DNA of 13,962 nt from an uncultured Ruminococcus sp. Its GTDB lineage: Bacteria > Bacillota > Clostridia > Oscillospirales > Ruminococcaceae. The notes under the pieces are model-generated. The model was not told the DNA's origin. It saw nothing but the letters and a program-made list of their open reading frames with translations, and ran no database searches. Numbering within the stretch: position 1 is the first letter of the stretch; every line of letters starts with the position of its first letter. A program made the translations under genes and the position numbers. Of the stretch, positions 1 through 7,448 are shown piece after piece. The stretch lies in contig CALCRR010000156.1 of assembly GCA_937894495.1 (NCBI GenBank), forward strand, positions 1-13,962, given 5' to 3'.

Positions 1-2
1 GC

Positions 3-425
3 AGTGAGACTATACTCAATAAGTATGAGCTCAACACCACGGGGCTTGAAATAAAACGCTTTGTGCGCAATGATGAATGGTTTGAGTATATCTATAAAAA
101 CCGAGGGGGCTATGAAGACGAGCTGAAAGAATTTGACATCATCATAGGTCCTATCGCCAACGATACTATTTACGATACCTGGGGCATAACCACCAGCGGC
201 GCTCTCAAAAAGGAGCAGGCGCTTGCACTGCTTACCATAGGTCCGCTTTATGAGCAGATAGTTATCAAGACAGAGAAAGCTGCGGCTCAGCTGAGGTTTT
301 TATCCGCTGAGGTGCTCGATAGCGGCGTGGTCGCTGCCTACAGGGCTGCGGTGCGCTCTGAGGAGGAGAGCTTTCAGGAGCTTTTCGCCCAAAAGCTTGA
401 CCTGCTGACCGAGGATATGCCATAG
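3..425 (+). CDS. DUF3990-like protein, C-terminal part (5' end outside window)
   Basis: The frame is open to the left edge, so this is the C-terminal roughly 140 residues of a longer protein. The GTG at 63 is an internal codon, because the frame upstream of it already encodes family-like sequence. The segments DEWFEYIYKNRGG, the strongly conserved-looking DIIIGPIANDTIYDTW and the later QIVIKTEKAAAQLRFL match my memory of the DUF3990 family of Firmicutes, a small cytoplasmic domain of unknown function often found beside DUF3791 genes. An ADP-ribosyltransferase-like fold has been proposed as I recall, but I cannot show that here. There is no signal peptide or membrane segment in the visible part. 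The stop is TAG at 423-425, followed 27 bases later by a terminator hairpin. Family assignment is fairly good; function is unknown. Confidence 0.75.
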   Translation, partial: SETILNKYELNTTGLEIKRFVRNDEWFEYIYKNRGGYEDELKEFDIIIGPIANDTIYDTWGITTSGALKKEQALALLTIGPLYEQIVIKTEKAAAQLRFLSAEVLDSGVVAAYRAAVRSEEESFQELFAQKLDLLTEDMP

Positions 426-452
426 CTGACAAACAGCGCTTTAATAAACTGT

Positions 453-490
453 ATATCTTCCCCCGATCTGTACGAGGGAAGATATTTTTT
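453..490 (+). terminator. Rho-independent terminator after the DUF3990 gene
   Basis: A 10-bp perfect stem (453-462 with 476-485, left arm ATATCTTCCC) encloses a 13-base loop and runs straight into a T run ending at 490. This is an intrinsic terminator for + strand transcripts. Read on the other strand the hairpin lacks a good T run, so it is at best a weak stop for the convergent gene that ends at 498. Confidence 0.85.
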
Positions 491-497
491 GCCGCTG

Positions 498-3400
498 TTA
501 TTTATTTTCAGCCTGACTGGTCTGTTCAGTGTTTTCGTCCTTTTCAGGCTTTTCGCCCTTATCGGACTTTGCATTGCCTTTTTTGTTAAGCCTCTTGTGG
601 ATATTGTCGATATCCTCGGTGGTGCCGCCGCCGTTATCATCGGGAGCACGGAATTTGCCCTTTTCTACCAGCCGCAGGAAAGCATCAACAACGTCGCCTG
701 TGAGCTGAGTTCCCCTGACCTCGCTGACGATGGACACTGCCTTGTCAAAATTCATGCGCTTGCGGTAGGGTCTGTCGGAGTACATGGCGTCAAAGGTATC
801 TGCAACTGCGATTATCTGTGCCACACGGGGGATTTCATCGCCCTTTAAGCCCTTGGGGTAGCCCTTGCCGTCGGGACGCTCATGGTGAGCGCCTGCGCCT
901 ATGGCGAGCTCGGGCATTATGCTGATATCTTTAAGGGTGTTGTAGCCCAGCGCCGAGTGTGACTTTATTATATTGAACTCGGTATCGGTGAGCTTGCCCG
1001 GCTTGTTGAGCACCTCGGGAGGTACGCCGACCTTGCCTATATCGTGCAGCAGGGCTATGTTGTAATACTTCTCCACCGTTTCTTCATCATAGCCAAGCTC
1101 ACGGGTAAGCATTGATGTGTACTCTGCCACACGGGAGGAGTGACCGTTGGTATACTTATCCTTCATATCTATTACCTTCGCAAAGGCTTCAACTATCTCA
1201 CGTATCAGCTGTTTCTGCTCTTTTTCCTTTTTGAGGAAGCGCCTTGTCCTGCGGTCGATATAAAGCTTTACCAGCACCGCCACCACCGCTAATGTCAGAA
1301 ATACGCAAAGCAGCAGGAACCACAGCTGCTCATAAAACGCCTTCTGCTTGACGATAACAATGTTGAGCTCCTTGCTGCTCTCACGCTGGGGGTCTTGTAT
1401 CTGCATATTAAAGGTGTATTCGCCGCCCCGCAGGTTGGTGTAGTCTATAGGCACAAGGTCGCTGCGCTTGACGATGGTGCTTTTCTTCTCAAAGCCCTCT
1501 AAGCGGTAGGTAACATCGGGGTCGATAAGGGAGTAGTTGTAAACATAGCTGTAGATAGTCACCTTGCTTACGTCTGAGGATATAACGAACCTGCCCGATG
1601 AGTCGGGATAAACCGCCGTGCCGTCAGCCTCGATAAAGGGTATCGCCATTTTAAGGTCGTTCACGCTCTCAAATGGCTCTTCGATATTGACCTTGCAGAC
1701 GCCTGTGGTGCCTGCTATATAAAGGTCACCCTCAAGTGTAAGCGCACTGTAGGAGTTTGAGGTGGTGATGATAGGCAGACCGTTTTCCATGCCGTAGTAG
1801 CGTGGATTTATCTCGCCGTTTTCCAGCATCTCATTAACGTTTGCCACATACACGCCGTTGCTGCTGAGCACCCACATCTCTCCCCTGCTGTTCTCATACA
1901 GGTCAAAGTTGTTTGAATACGGGAACTTTTTAATGGTAGAGACCTTATTATCCTTGGAGATATAGCCTATGGAGTTGCTGGTGACTATCCAGACCACCTC
2001 TCTGGTCCTGTCTCTTTTTAGTCTCATTACCACATCTGAGCTGAGGCCTGAGTCGGTGCCCATGTGGGTTATGTTGTTGTTTTGGTCGATAACGTAGATA
2101 CCGCCGCCGTCGGTACCCACCAGCAGGTCGCCGCTGCTGTTCTCTGTCACTGTGAGGAGCTCTGTATTGGAGATACCGTCAGACTCGTCGTAGATCTCTT
2201 CGATCTTGTCGTCTTTTATAATGACAAGCCCCCCTGTGCAGGCAACCATGAATGAGCCGTCATTTCTTTCATAGACAGCTCTTATCCTCTCTGATGGCAT
2301 ACCGTCATCAAGAGTGAATTTAAGCAGCTCGCCGTCATCATAGCGCAGCAGTGCCTGCTCGCTGAAGGTGGATATCCACAGCCTGTTTTTGCTGTCACGC
2401 AGGATAGAGCGTATCTTGCAGCCGCTGAGAGTTTCGATAAGGTCCGTGTCCTCCTCTACTACCTTGCCTGAGGCTGTTACCGAGCCGGTTATGGGCACCT
2501 CGTTTATACGCTCACCGCCGCCCAGGACTATAAGACCGTTGTTTTTTGTACCCACAAAAAGCTTGTCCCGGTACACGCAGGTGGTACATACCACCTCGTC
2601 CTCAATACCGTATTTTTCAAATATATCTGTAAACTGGTTGGGAACTATCTTCATAACTCCCTGCTGTGAGGAAGCAAACCACAAATTGCCCTGATAGTCC
2701 ATCATCATCTTTTCAACAGAGGTATTCATGGGCACGTTGTCTATCTTGCTGAATTTGCCCTTTTCCAGAAAGCCTATGCCTTTATCTGAGCTGACCCAGA
2801 CCATATCGCCTATGATCTCGATATCGTTTATGTATTCAATGGGAGATGTATCTATCTTCTTGGGGTCTTTAAAGCCCTTGGTGATATCGCCGTAATAAAG
2901 CTCGCTGCCCTTTGTGCCGAGGTACATATAGCCCTCATTGCCGGGGTCGGGCAAAATTGCGTGGATACCGCTTATGCCCAGCTTATCGGCGCCGTAAAAG
3001 CTAGTGAGCTTTTTATCCTTCATGGTGAAAACAGCGCCGTCAAGGGTAACGCCGTAGATAACGTCACCGCATGAGCAGAGAGTTCTTAGGTACTCGTCAT
3101 TTATCTGGGGCTCGTCTATAGGTGTGAGCTCAAGGTCCTTATTGACCACTGCAAGGCCGTGGGTGGTGGCAAGATAGATATTGCCCTTGTCGTCCTCGGT
3201 TATAGAGCGCACCGAAAGGGCACGCAGACCGTCATCGCTGCCGAACATTTTTATCTCGCCCTTGTCGATGACCGCAGCGCCGCTGTCGTTGGTGCCTACC
3301 CAGAGACGGTTCTGCGAGTCGGCAAAAAGGCTTACCACGCTGACGATACCTGTGGTAGAGTCGATACGCTCAAAGGTATTGCCGTCGTAGCGGATAAGTC

Positions 3401-3653
3401 CGCTGTAGCTGCCTATCCAGATAAAGCCCTCTTCGGTTATGGCAAGGTCGTTAGCCTCAGAGGTGGGCAGACCGTTCATGTTATCATACAGCACGGCAGA
3501 ATAGCCGTCTCCCTGACCTGTGGGGTCGACTGACAGCATATCGGTAATACTGTCCGCCTCATCAGCAAAGGCGGCTGTTGACGATACCAGCAGCACCAGC
3601 ACTGTAAGCAGGCAAAAAAACTGTTTTGACAATGATCTATGATGAATTTTCAT
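498..3653 (-). CDS. Extracellular-propeller sensor with cytoplasmic HD-GYP phosphodiesterase domain
   Basis: This 1051-residue membrane signalling protein has a signal peptide (1-30). It then carries about 13-14 propeller blades of the two-component-regulator type (about 55-660; typical pieces are WIGSYSGLIRYD, RLWVGTNDSG and DLLVGTDGGGIYVI), enough for two seven-bladed propellers. A Y_Y_Y-like beta domain (about 695-767), one membrane helix (about 775-797), a short coiled linker and an HD-GYP domain (about 820-1000) follow. Metal and catalytic residues are all visible: H838, H870-D871, H899, H923-H924 and D952, with HHERPDGKGYP at 923-933. HD-GYP proteins hydrolyse cyclic di-GMP (some act on related cyclic dinucleotides). 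Inference: ligand binding outside sets phosphodiesterase activity inside. The last 48 residues are a charged Lys/Glu/Asp tail of unknown role. Start: ATG at 3653 followed by a convincing signal peptide; SD is weak (AGAGAG). It is monocistronic with its own promoter. Confidence 0.92.
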   Translation of the reverse strand: MKIHHRSLSKQFFCLLTVLVLLVSSTAAFADEADSITDMLSVDPTGQGDGYSAVLYDNMNGLPTSEANDLAITEEGFIWIGSYSGLIRYDGNTFERIDSTTGIVSVVSLFADSQNRLWVGTNDSGAAVIDKGEIKMFGSDDGLRALSVRSITEDDKGNIYLATTHGLAVVNKDLELTPIDEPQINDEYLRTLCSCGDVIYGVTLDGAVFTMKDKKLTSFYGADKLGISGIHAILPDPGNEGYMYLGTKGSELYYGDITKGFKDPKKIDTSPIEYINDIEIIGDMVWVSSDKGIGFLEKGKFSKIDNVPMNTSVEKMMMDYQGNLWFASSQQGVMKIVPNQFTDIFEKYGIEDEVVCTTCVYRDKLFVGTKNNGLIVLGGGERINEVPITGSVTASGKVVEEDTDLIETLSGCKIRSILRDSKNRLWISTFSEQALLRYDDGELLKFTLDDGMPSERIRAVYERNDGSFMVACTGGLVIIKDDKIEEIYDESDGISNTELLTVTENSSGDLLVGTDGGGIYVIDQNNNITHMGTDSGLSSDVVMRLKRDRTREVVWIVTSNSIGYISKDNKVSTIKKFPYSNNFDLYENSRGEMWVLSSNGVYVANVNEMLENGEINPRYYGMENGLPIITTSNSYSALTLEGDLYIAGTTGVCKVNIEEPFESVNDLKMAIPFIEADGTAVYPDSSGRFVISSDVSKVTIYSYVYNYSLIDPDVTYRLEGFEKKSTIVKRSDLVPIDYTNLRGGEYTFNMQIQDPQRESSKELNIVIVKQKAFYEQLWFLLLCVFLTLAVVAVLVKLYIDRRTRRFLKKEKEQKQLIREIVEAFAKVIDMKDKYTNGHSSRVAEYTSMLTRELGYDEETVEKYYNIALLHDIGKVGVPPEVLNKPGKLTDTEFNIIKSHSALGYNTLKDISIMPELAIGAGAHHERPDGKGYPKGLKGDEIPRVAQIIAVADTFDAMYSDRPYRKRMNFDKAVSIVSEVRGTQLTGDVVDAFLRLVEKGKFRAPDDNGGGTTEDIDNIHKRLNKKGNAKSDKGEKPEKDENTEQTSQAENK

Positions 3654-3722
3654 ACTATCACGCTCTCTAAGTATAGGTTTAAGCCGACTTAACGGCGATC
3701 ATAACAATTTTTTACTATTATA

Positions 3723-3752
3723 ATTATATCACTTTGCTCATACTGTTGTCAA
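3723..3752 (-). promoter_or_regulatory. Sigma-A promoter of the propeller/HD-GYP gene
   Basis: On the - strand, TTGACA (3747-3752) and TATAAT (3723-3728) are both perfect hexamers separated by 18 bases. Transcription would start near 3716 and leave a leader of about 60 bases before the ATG at 3653. Confidence 0.85.
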
Positions 3753-3815
3753 TACGCTTAATGCAAATTGCACTCAAATCAATTTTTGACATCGGCAGAA
3801 CGTTAGTAACGAGCA

Positions 3816-3844
3816 TTGTTTTATTTTTAATATCATGCTATAAT
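3816..3844 (+). promoter_or_regulatory. Candidate extended -10 promoter for the first sigma module
   Basis: TTGTTT (3816-3821), a 17-base spacer and TATAAT (3839-3844), preceded by TGC, make an extended -10 promoter. The sigma gene starts at 3985, so the leader would be about 135 bases. A second TATAAT at 3941-3946 lies closer but has no good -35. The 331-base gap 3654-3984 otherwise holds only the divergent promoter and the palindrome described in the findings; no gene is seen in it. Confidence 0.6.
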
Positions 3845-3984
3845 ATCATAAAACAGCTGTCTTGGAGCTTACGGTCTGTACTCTGCCTTTTATGTAAATT
3901 TTTTTCAGATCGCTGTAACGAAATGGACTCATGACGGATATATAATACAGAAACGTTTCGAGGAACTGGAAAGGGGGTGACCCG

Positions 3985-4497
3985 ATGAAAGATAAAGACA
4001 AGGAAGCTATGGAGCAGATATACAAAGAGCACGCGCTGGGTGTGTACAAATATTTGTACACCAAGTGCCGTGATGACCAGCTGGCTGAGGAGCTTACGCA
4101 GGAGACCTTCTACCGTGCGGTAAAGTCAATAGGGCGGTATGACGGCAGCTGCAAGCTTTTCACATGGCTGTGCCAGATAGCCAAGCACGTGTGGCAGCAG
4201 GAGCTTGAAAAGCAGAAGCACCGCCCCACCGAGGAGCTTGACGAACAGGCGAGAGACAAAACGGATATAGAGCAAAGCTACGAGCTTGCCGAGGAACGCA
4301 CCAGACTTTTCACAGCCATGCAGCAGCTTGAAGCGCTGCCCAGAGAGGTGGTGTATATGCGCATAACGGGCGAGCTTTCATTCGCGGAGATCGGCGCTAT
4401 ACTCGGCAAAAGCGAGAACTGGGCAAGGGTCACCTTCTACCGTTCAAAGCAAAAACTAAAGGAGATACTGAGAAAGGAGCAGCAAAATGGAGAATAA
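3985..4497 (+). CDS. ECF-type RNA polymerase sigma factor (module 1)
   Basis: This 170-residue protein has normal ECF sigma length. Region 2 (about 8-75) holds LAEELTQETFYRA, the usual sigma-2 helix signature, and the aromatic-rich FTWLCQIAKHVW segment. Region 4 (about 108-165) holds LEALPREVVYMR, then a helix-turn-helix around LSFAEIGAILGKSENWARV. There is no sigma region 3, as expected for ECF factors. It would direct RNA polymerase to a small regulon when released from its anti-sigma partner, whose gene starts at 4487 and overlaps this one by 11 bases, so the two are translationally coupled. Start: ATG preceded by an excellent SD (AAGGGGGTGA, 3971-3980) at 4 bases. The stimulus and target promoters cannot be read from the sequence. 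Confidence 0.95.
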   Translation: MKDKDKEAMEQIYKEHALGVYKYLYTKCRDDQLAEELTQETFYRAVKSIGRYDGSCKLFTWLCQIAKHVWQQELEKQKHRPTEELDEQARDKTDIEQSYELAEERTRLFTAMQQLEALPREVVYMRITGELSFAEIGAILGKSENWARVTFYRSKQKLKEILRKEQQNGE

Positions 4498-5179
4498 AAA
4501 TTATGATCTGCAATGCGAGATAGTCAGGGACCTTTTGCCCACCTATGCAGAGGGACTTGCAAGCGAGGTGACTGAAAGAGCGGTAAAGCAGCATTTAGGC
4601 AGCTGCGAAGAGTGTACAAAAATATGGACAGATATGCAGTCAGAGCTGACCCTTGACAAGCCGCCTAAAAAGGATAAGATAAATGTTAAGATAATGAAAA
4701 AGCTAAAGACCAAGACCGCCAGGGCTGTGCTTATAACGGTTGGCTTTGTGGGCTTGCTGGTGGGTGCGTTTTTATATGCGTCGCTGTGGGGCGTTGGTGT
4801 TAAGATGGAGGATGTGAAGCTTATATACACCGTTTCCGACAGCGCCGAGGAGGGCGGTGCAAAGGAATATCTGGTAGATATAAGATTAAAAGGCAAGGGA
4901 GCGCTGGAGCTTGCTTTTGTTGATGATAATCTTGATGAAGATCACAAGAGCATGATGTTTGAATACGAATTAAGAAGGGTGCTGCCTAATGCAAGATATG
5001 ACAAGATATTATATCCCAAGGATAAAGATGAACATGACAATGTAAAAAGATTTACCCTGGGATTTACCTTCGATGATAAGAATTTTGACCCCGATGATTC
5101 GATAAAGCTCAATTGCAGCGACGGTACTTATACTATCACCGTGGAGGATATTATCGCAAATGCTGAAAAATCGAATTAG
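4487..5179 (+). CDS. Zinc-finger membrane anti-sigma factor (module 1)
   Basis: This 230-residue protein is the partner of the preceding sigma gene. The N-terminal cytoplasmic part (1-70) is a zf-HC2/ZAS-type anti-sigma domain: C10, then LLPTYAEG, then H36-x3-C40-x2-C43 (HLGSCEEC), the zinc ligands of this family. One membrane helix lies at about 78-100, and about 130 residues are predicted outside, with no recognised domain. In this family the N-terminal domain sequesters the sigma factor, and an outside signal, often proteolysis or zinc/thiol chemistry, frees it. The outer part is rich in Asp/Lys and may be the sensor (inference). Start: ATG at 4487 with AAGGAG just upstream, inside the sigma gene. 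A terminator follows at 5236-5280, closing a two-gene operon. Confidence 0.88.
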   Translation: MENKNYDLQCEIVRDLLPTYAEGLASEVTERAVKQHLGSCEECTKIWTDMQSELTLDKPPKKDKINVKIMKKLKTKTARAVLITVGFVGLLVGAFLYASLWGVGVKMEDVKLIYTVSDSAEEGGAKEYLVDIRLKGKGALELAFVDDNLDEDHKSMMFEYELRRVLPNARYDKILYPKDKDEHDNVKRFTLGFTFDDKNFDPDDSIKLNCSDGTYTITVEDIIANAEKSN

Positions 5180-5235
5180 CGGGGAAGATCGGCTGAGGTG
5201 ATATCAGGACTTTGCGCTTATATTTTGTAAAAACG

Positions 5236-5280
5236 AAACCGCCTGTTTGCGCAGAACACGCAAGCAGGCGGTTTTTTGCT
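5236..5280. terminator. Bidirectional terminator between module 1 and tRNA-Pro
   Basis: A long stem (about 14 bp, 5238-5251 with 5259-5272, one G-T wobble, 7-base loop) is followed by TTTTTT on +. On - the arm is followed by a T-rich run (TTTCGTTTTT). It therefore suits both the anti-sigma gene coming from the left and the tRNA gene coming from the right. Confidence 0.9.
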
Positions 5281-5282
5281 TA

Positions 5283-5356
5283 TCGAGGTGACGGGATTTG
5301 AACCCACGGCCTCTTCGTCCCGAACGAAGCGCTCTACCAAACTGAGCCACACCTCG
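5283..5356 (-). tRNA. tRNA-Pro (anticodon CGG)
   Basis: On the - strand a 74-nt cloverleaf folds completely. It has a 7-bp acceptor stem (CGAGGTG with CACCTCG), a D arm closed by GCTC/GAGC, an anticodon stem CTTCG/CGAAG around loop TTCGGGA (anticodon CGG, reading CCG proline codons), and a T arm with TTCAAAT and two wobble pairs at its base. The discriminator base is A. The 3' CCA is not encoded, so it must be added after transcription. The gene is opposite to both flanking sigma modules. Confidence 0.95.
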
Positions 5357-5371
5357 TAAAATTACTATAAT

Positions 5372-5400
5372 ATTATACTACATAGCAGCGGATTTGTCAA
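5372..5400 (-). promoter_or_regulatory. Consensus promoter of tRNA-Pro
   Basis: On the - strand, TTGACA (5395-5400), a 17-base spacer and TATAAT (5372-5377) give a perfect sigma-A promoter about 16 bases ahead of the tRNA. Directly upstream of the -35 is an A/T-rich block (5405-5419, inverted repeat AAAATA-TGT-TATTTT) that could work as an UP element, as is common for stable RNA genes. Confidence 0.9.
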
Positions 5401-5481
5401 TGGTAAAATATGTTATTTTGCATAGCACCCATGAGTTGCTTTACGGCACAGATCATCGGCGATGTTGGTTTTATAAGCGGT

Positions 5482-5511
5482 TTGTCTTAGTTCACAAAAG
5501 GTTTTTAAAAT
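5482..5511 (+). promoter_or_regulatory. Possible promoter of the second sigma module
   Basis: TTGTCT (5482-5487) and TAAAAT (5506-5511) are 18 bases apart, 70 bases ahead of the sigma start at 5582. The match is imperfect and a TATAGT at 5534-5539 is an alternative -10, so the exact promoter is uncertain. Confidence 0.35.
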
Positions 5512-5581
5512 GTTAATTCAGACTCCATAACTTTATAGTACCCTTGACCCAATTCTATTGCAGAAGGGGGCGGGGAGATAT

Positions 5582-6115
5582 ATGGAGAATGACAAGCAGC
5601 TGTTTGATAAAATTTATGAAAATACCAAGGAGAGCGTGTATCGGTATATCACCGCCAAATGCTTTGATATCAACGATATCGACGATATCTACCAGAACGT
5701 TTACCTGACCGTTTATAATGCGCTGACAAGGCGTGACGCCCCCATTGTCAACGAAGAAGCCTTTGTTATGCTGATCGCTAAACGTCAGCTGGCTAAGTAT
5801 TACGGGCTGGTGAAGCGTATAAAAAGCCGTATCACCTTTAGCTCCCCCGACAGCGGTGACCGCTTTGAGGAAAATGCGGACAGCTTTTCGGTGGAGGACA
5901 GCATTATCGACAGGTCTGTGGTGGAAAATATCAGCAAGATTATATCTGAAAAGCCCCTTATTACCCAGAAGATATTTTTCATGTACTACTACCGTGATAT
6001 GCCCCTTGGTGAGATAGCCGATGCACTTGGTATCACTCAGCCCACCCTGAAACGGCATTTATACGGCACGCTGGCTGAGCTGAGGAGACTTTACAGTAAG
6101 GAGGAAAAGCCATGA
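5582..6115 (+). CDS. ECF-type RNA polymerase sigma factor (module 2)
   Basis: This is a 177-residue ECF sigma factor. Region 2 (about 4-80) includes DIDDIYQNVYLTVYNAL, the core-binding helix in its usual form, and AFVMLIAKRQLAKYY. Region 4 (about 112-172) includes LITQKIFFMYYYRDM and a helix-turn-helix MPLGEIADALGITQPTLKRHL. I chose the ATG at 5582, which has GGGGAG at 5572-5577. A TTG at 5558 would add eight residues but has no SD ahead of it and the added residues are not family-like. The end overlaps the next gene by four bases (ATGA), so the two form a coupled pair. It is only distantly like the module 1 sigma factor by eye, so the modules are unlikely to be a recent duplication. Confidence 0.93.
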   Translation: MENDKQLFDKIYENTKESVYRYITAKCFDINDIDDIYQNVYLTVYNALTRRDAPIVNEEAFVMLIAKRQLAKYYGLVKRIKSRITFSSPDSGDRFEENADSFSVEDSIIDRSVVENISKIISEKPLITQKIFFMYYYRDMPLGEIADALGITQPTLKRHLYGTLAELRRLYSKEEKP

Positions 6116-7395
6116 CCGAAAAAGAGCTTATAAAAAAGGTCTTTGAGGAGAACTATAAAAGCACTGCCCTTGAAAAAAGCTCGGCGGAGATATTGCAGGG
6201 CTCGCTGAGCAGGGGCGCTGCGGTGAAAAAGAGCTTTATTATGCCTTTAGTCACTGCCGCCGCCATAGGCGTGGTGGTGCTGGGGGGAGCTTTTGTGCTG
6301 ACCGATATCAAAAAGCCTGAGACAGTCAAAAATGATTTTTTAGTATCAAAAAGCAGCACTGTAACATCTGCCGAACCAAACAGCAGGATAACCACCAATA
6401 GCGACTATGCAGTCACCACAAGTACAGCCTCTGTGACTGATGAAAGTGAGGGACTGACCGAGACCGCCGCCAGTGAGAGCACACAGACGCAGGAAGCTGT
6501 AAAAACAGTTACCTCGGCAAGCTCAGCTCAGACGGTGACTTCATGGACACAGTATACGGCAGATACGCCGACTTCACAGTATGCCGACAACGGCGGCTAC
6601 AGCGGTGGAGATGATGAAAATGAAGATGACAGCAGCTATGCTGAGGTAAAGACCACATCACAGCAAGAGCCTGTCAGCGAAAAGACATCTGAAAAAACCA
6701 CTGCCGCCGAAAAAAAGACCTCACAGACCACCACAAAAAAGAAAACAGAGACCACTACACAAAAGCAGACCACATCGGCAGCGACTACAACATCGACTGC
6801 TGCACCGACTACTACTGAAAAACCGTCAACAACGCCCCGGAAAGAGACAACTTCTGTAACAACTACAACAGAAGTTCAGGAGGATGACGACGCAATACCT
6901 GCATATATGACGGATTTTGAAACCATTGATACCGATAAAACTCATAATTTCACAAATATTTACTTGACAAGCAAGATCACTTGGGATTATGACGATGAAG
7001 AAAACGGTAAATATAAAATGGGTGATGTAGTGAGTGAAAACACTGTAGAAATAACTGATGAAGATGAAAAAAACGGAATAATAAACTGGTATCTTAACCT
7101 GCAAAAGAATGATTTCTACGGCTGCTTTACAAGACCTTGGGATTTTAGCTGTGAATGGCAGGCATTAGTGATTTGGGATACAAGGCAGTATGATAACCGT
7201 TATCTTACGCTTTATTATACAGATGAAAATGATGAGCTGCATAAAATAATATTGCAGTGGTATTATGATGAAGGAGTTTACATCACTACTGATAAGGGCA
7301 AGCTTTTTTATTCAAAAACTTACTATATTGAAGATGATTACCCAGGAAAACCAATACCTGAGCTGGACGGTGTATGGTTCAGCCACGGATTTTAA
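6112..7395 (+). CDS. Stalked membrane protein, probable anti-sigma/sensor of module 2
   Basis: This 427-residue protein has a cytoplasmic N-terminus of about 40 residues (charged, helical), one membrane helix (about 43-64), a very long low-complexity Thr/Ser/Lys stalk (about 78-258, many TTT and TTS runs), then a compact C-terminal domain (about 260-427). That domain is rich in Tyr, Trp and Asp and has two cysteines (C338, C347) that could pair. Coupling to the sigma gene through ATGA and the N-in topology make an anti-sigma role likely. No zinc-finger or RsgI-type N-terminal domain is recognised, so this is inference. The stalk looks suited to crossing the cell wall and displaying the outer domain, an arrangement like the RsgI-type carbohydrate-sensing anti-sigmas of cellulolytic clostridia. 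I do not recognise the outer domain. A terminator follows immediately. Confidence 0.8.
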   Translation: MTEKELIKKVFEENYKSTALEKSSAEILQGSLSRGAAVKKSFIMPLVTAAAIGVVVLGGAFVLTDIKKPETVKNDFLVSKSSTVTSAEPNSRITTNSDYAVTTSTASVTDESEGLTETAASESTQTQEAVKTVTSASSAQTVTSWTQYTADTPTSQYADNGGYSGGDDENEDDSSYAEVKTTSQQEPVSEKTSEKTTAAEKKTSQTTTKKKTETTTQKQTTSAATTTSTAAPTTTEKPSTTPRKETTSVTTTTEVQEDDDAIPAYMTDFETIDTDKTHNFTNIYLTSKITWDYDDEENGKYKMGDVVSENTVEITDEDEKNGIINWYLNLQKNDFYGCFTRPWDFSCEWQALVIWDTRQYDNRYLTLYYTDENDELHKIILQWYYDEGVYITTDKGKLFYSKTYYIEDDYPGKPIPELDGVWFSHGF

Positions 7396-7403
7396 CAGCA
7401 CAA

Positions 7404-7434
7404 AAAAGGACGGCGAACACCTCGCCGTCCTTTT
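7404..7434. terminator. Bidirectional terminator between sigma module 2 and ileS
   Basis: A perfect 9-bp GC-rich stem (GGACGGCGA 7408-7416 with 7422-7430, 5-base loop) is flanked by A run and T run on both sides. It can end transcripts of the two convergent genes, which stop at 7395 and 7449. Confidence 0.9.
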
Positions 7435-7448
7435 CATTTATTATGTCA

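Noticed and set aside
489..848. 119-residue + strand frame antisense to the HD-GYP gene
   Set aside because: It lies wholly opposite a well-supported gene, has no SD and no family-like sequence. Other antisense frames over this gene, such as 2064-2694 and 3159-3533, are shadows for the same reason.
3786..3791. Perfect TTGACA on + before sigma module 1
   Set aside because: No -10-like hexamer lies 16-18 bases downstream (3809-3814 reads ACGAGC).
3734..3934. 66-residue hydrophobic + strand frame in the gap before sigma module 1
   Set aside because: It starts with TTG without SD, overlaps both candidate promoters, and its hydrophobic look is explained by T-rich DNA.
5283..5356. tRNA-Pro as an integration site (att) for a mobile element
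   Set aside because: I found no integrase gene and no repeated copy of the tRNA 3' end in the window.
5558..5581. Upstream TTG start for the second sigma factor
   Set aside because: It has no SD ahead of it; the ATG at 5582 has GGGGAG and gives the usual sigma N-terminus.
5555..6058. 167-residue - strand frame opposite the second sigma factor
   Set aside because: Antisense shadow of a clear sigma gene; it has no recognisable domain.
6640..6880. Possible DNA tandem repeat in the Thr-rich stalk
   Set aside because: The protein is repetitive in composition, but the codons and period vary, so there is no regular DNA repeat unit.
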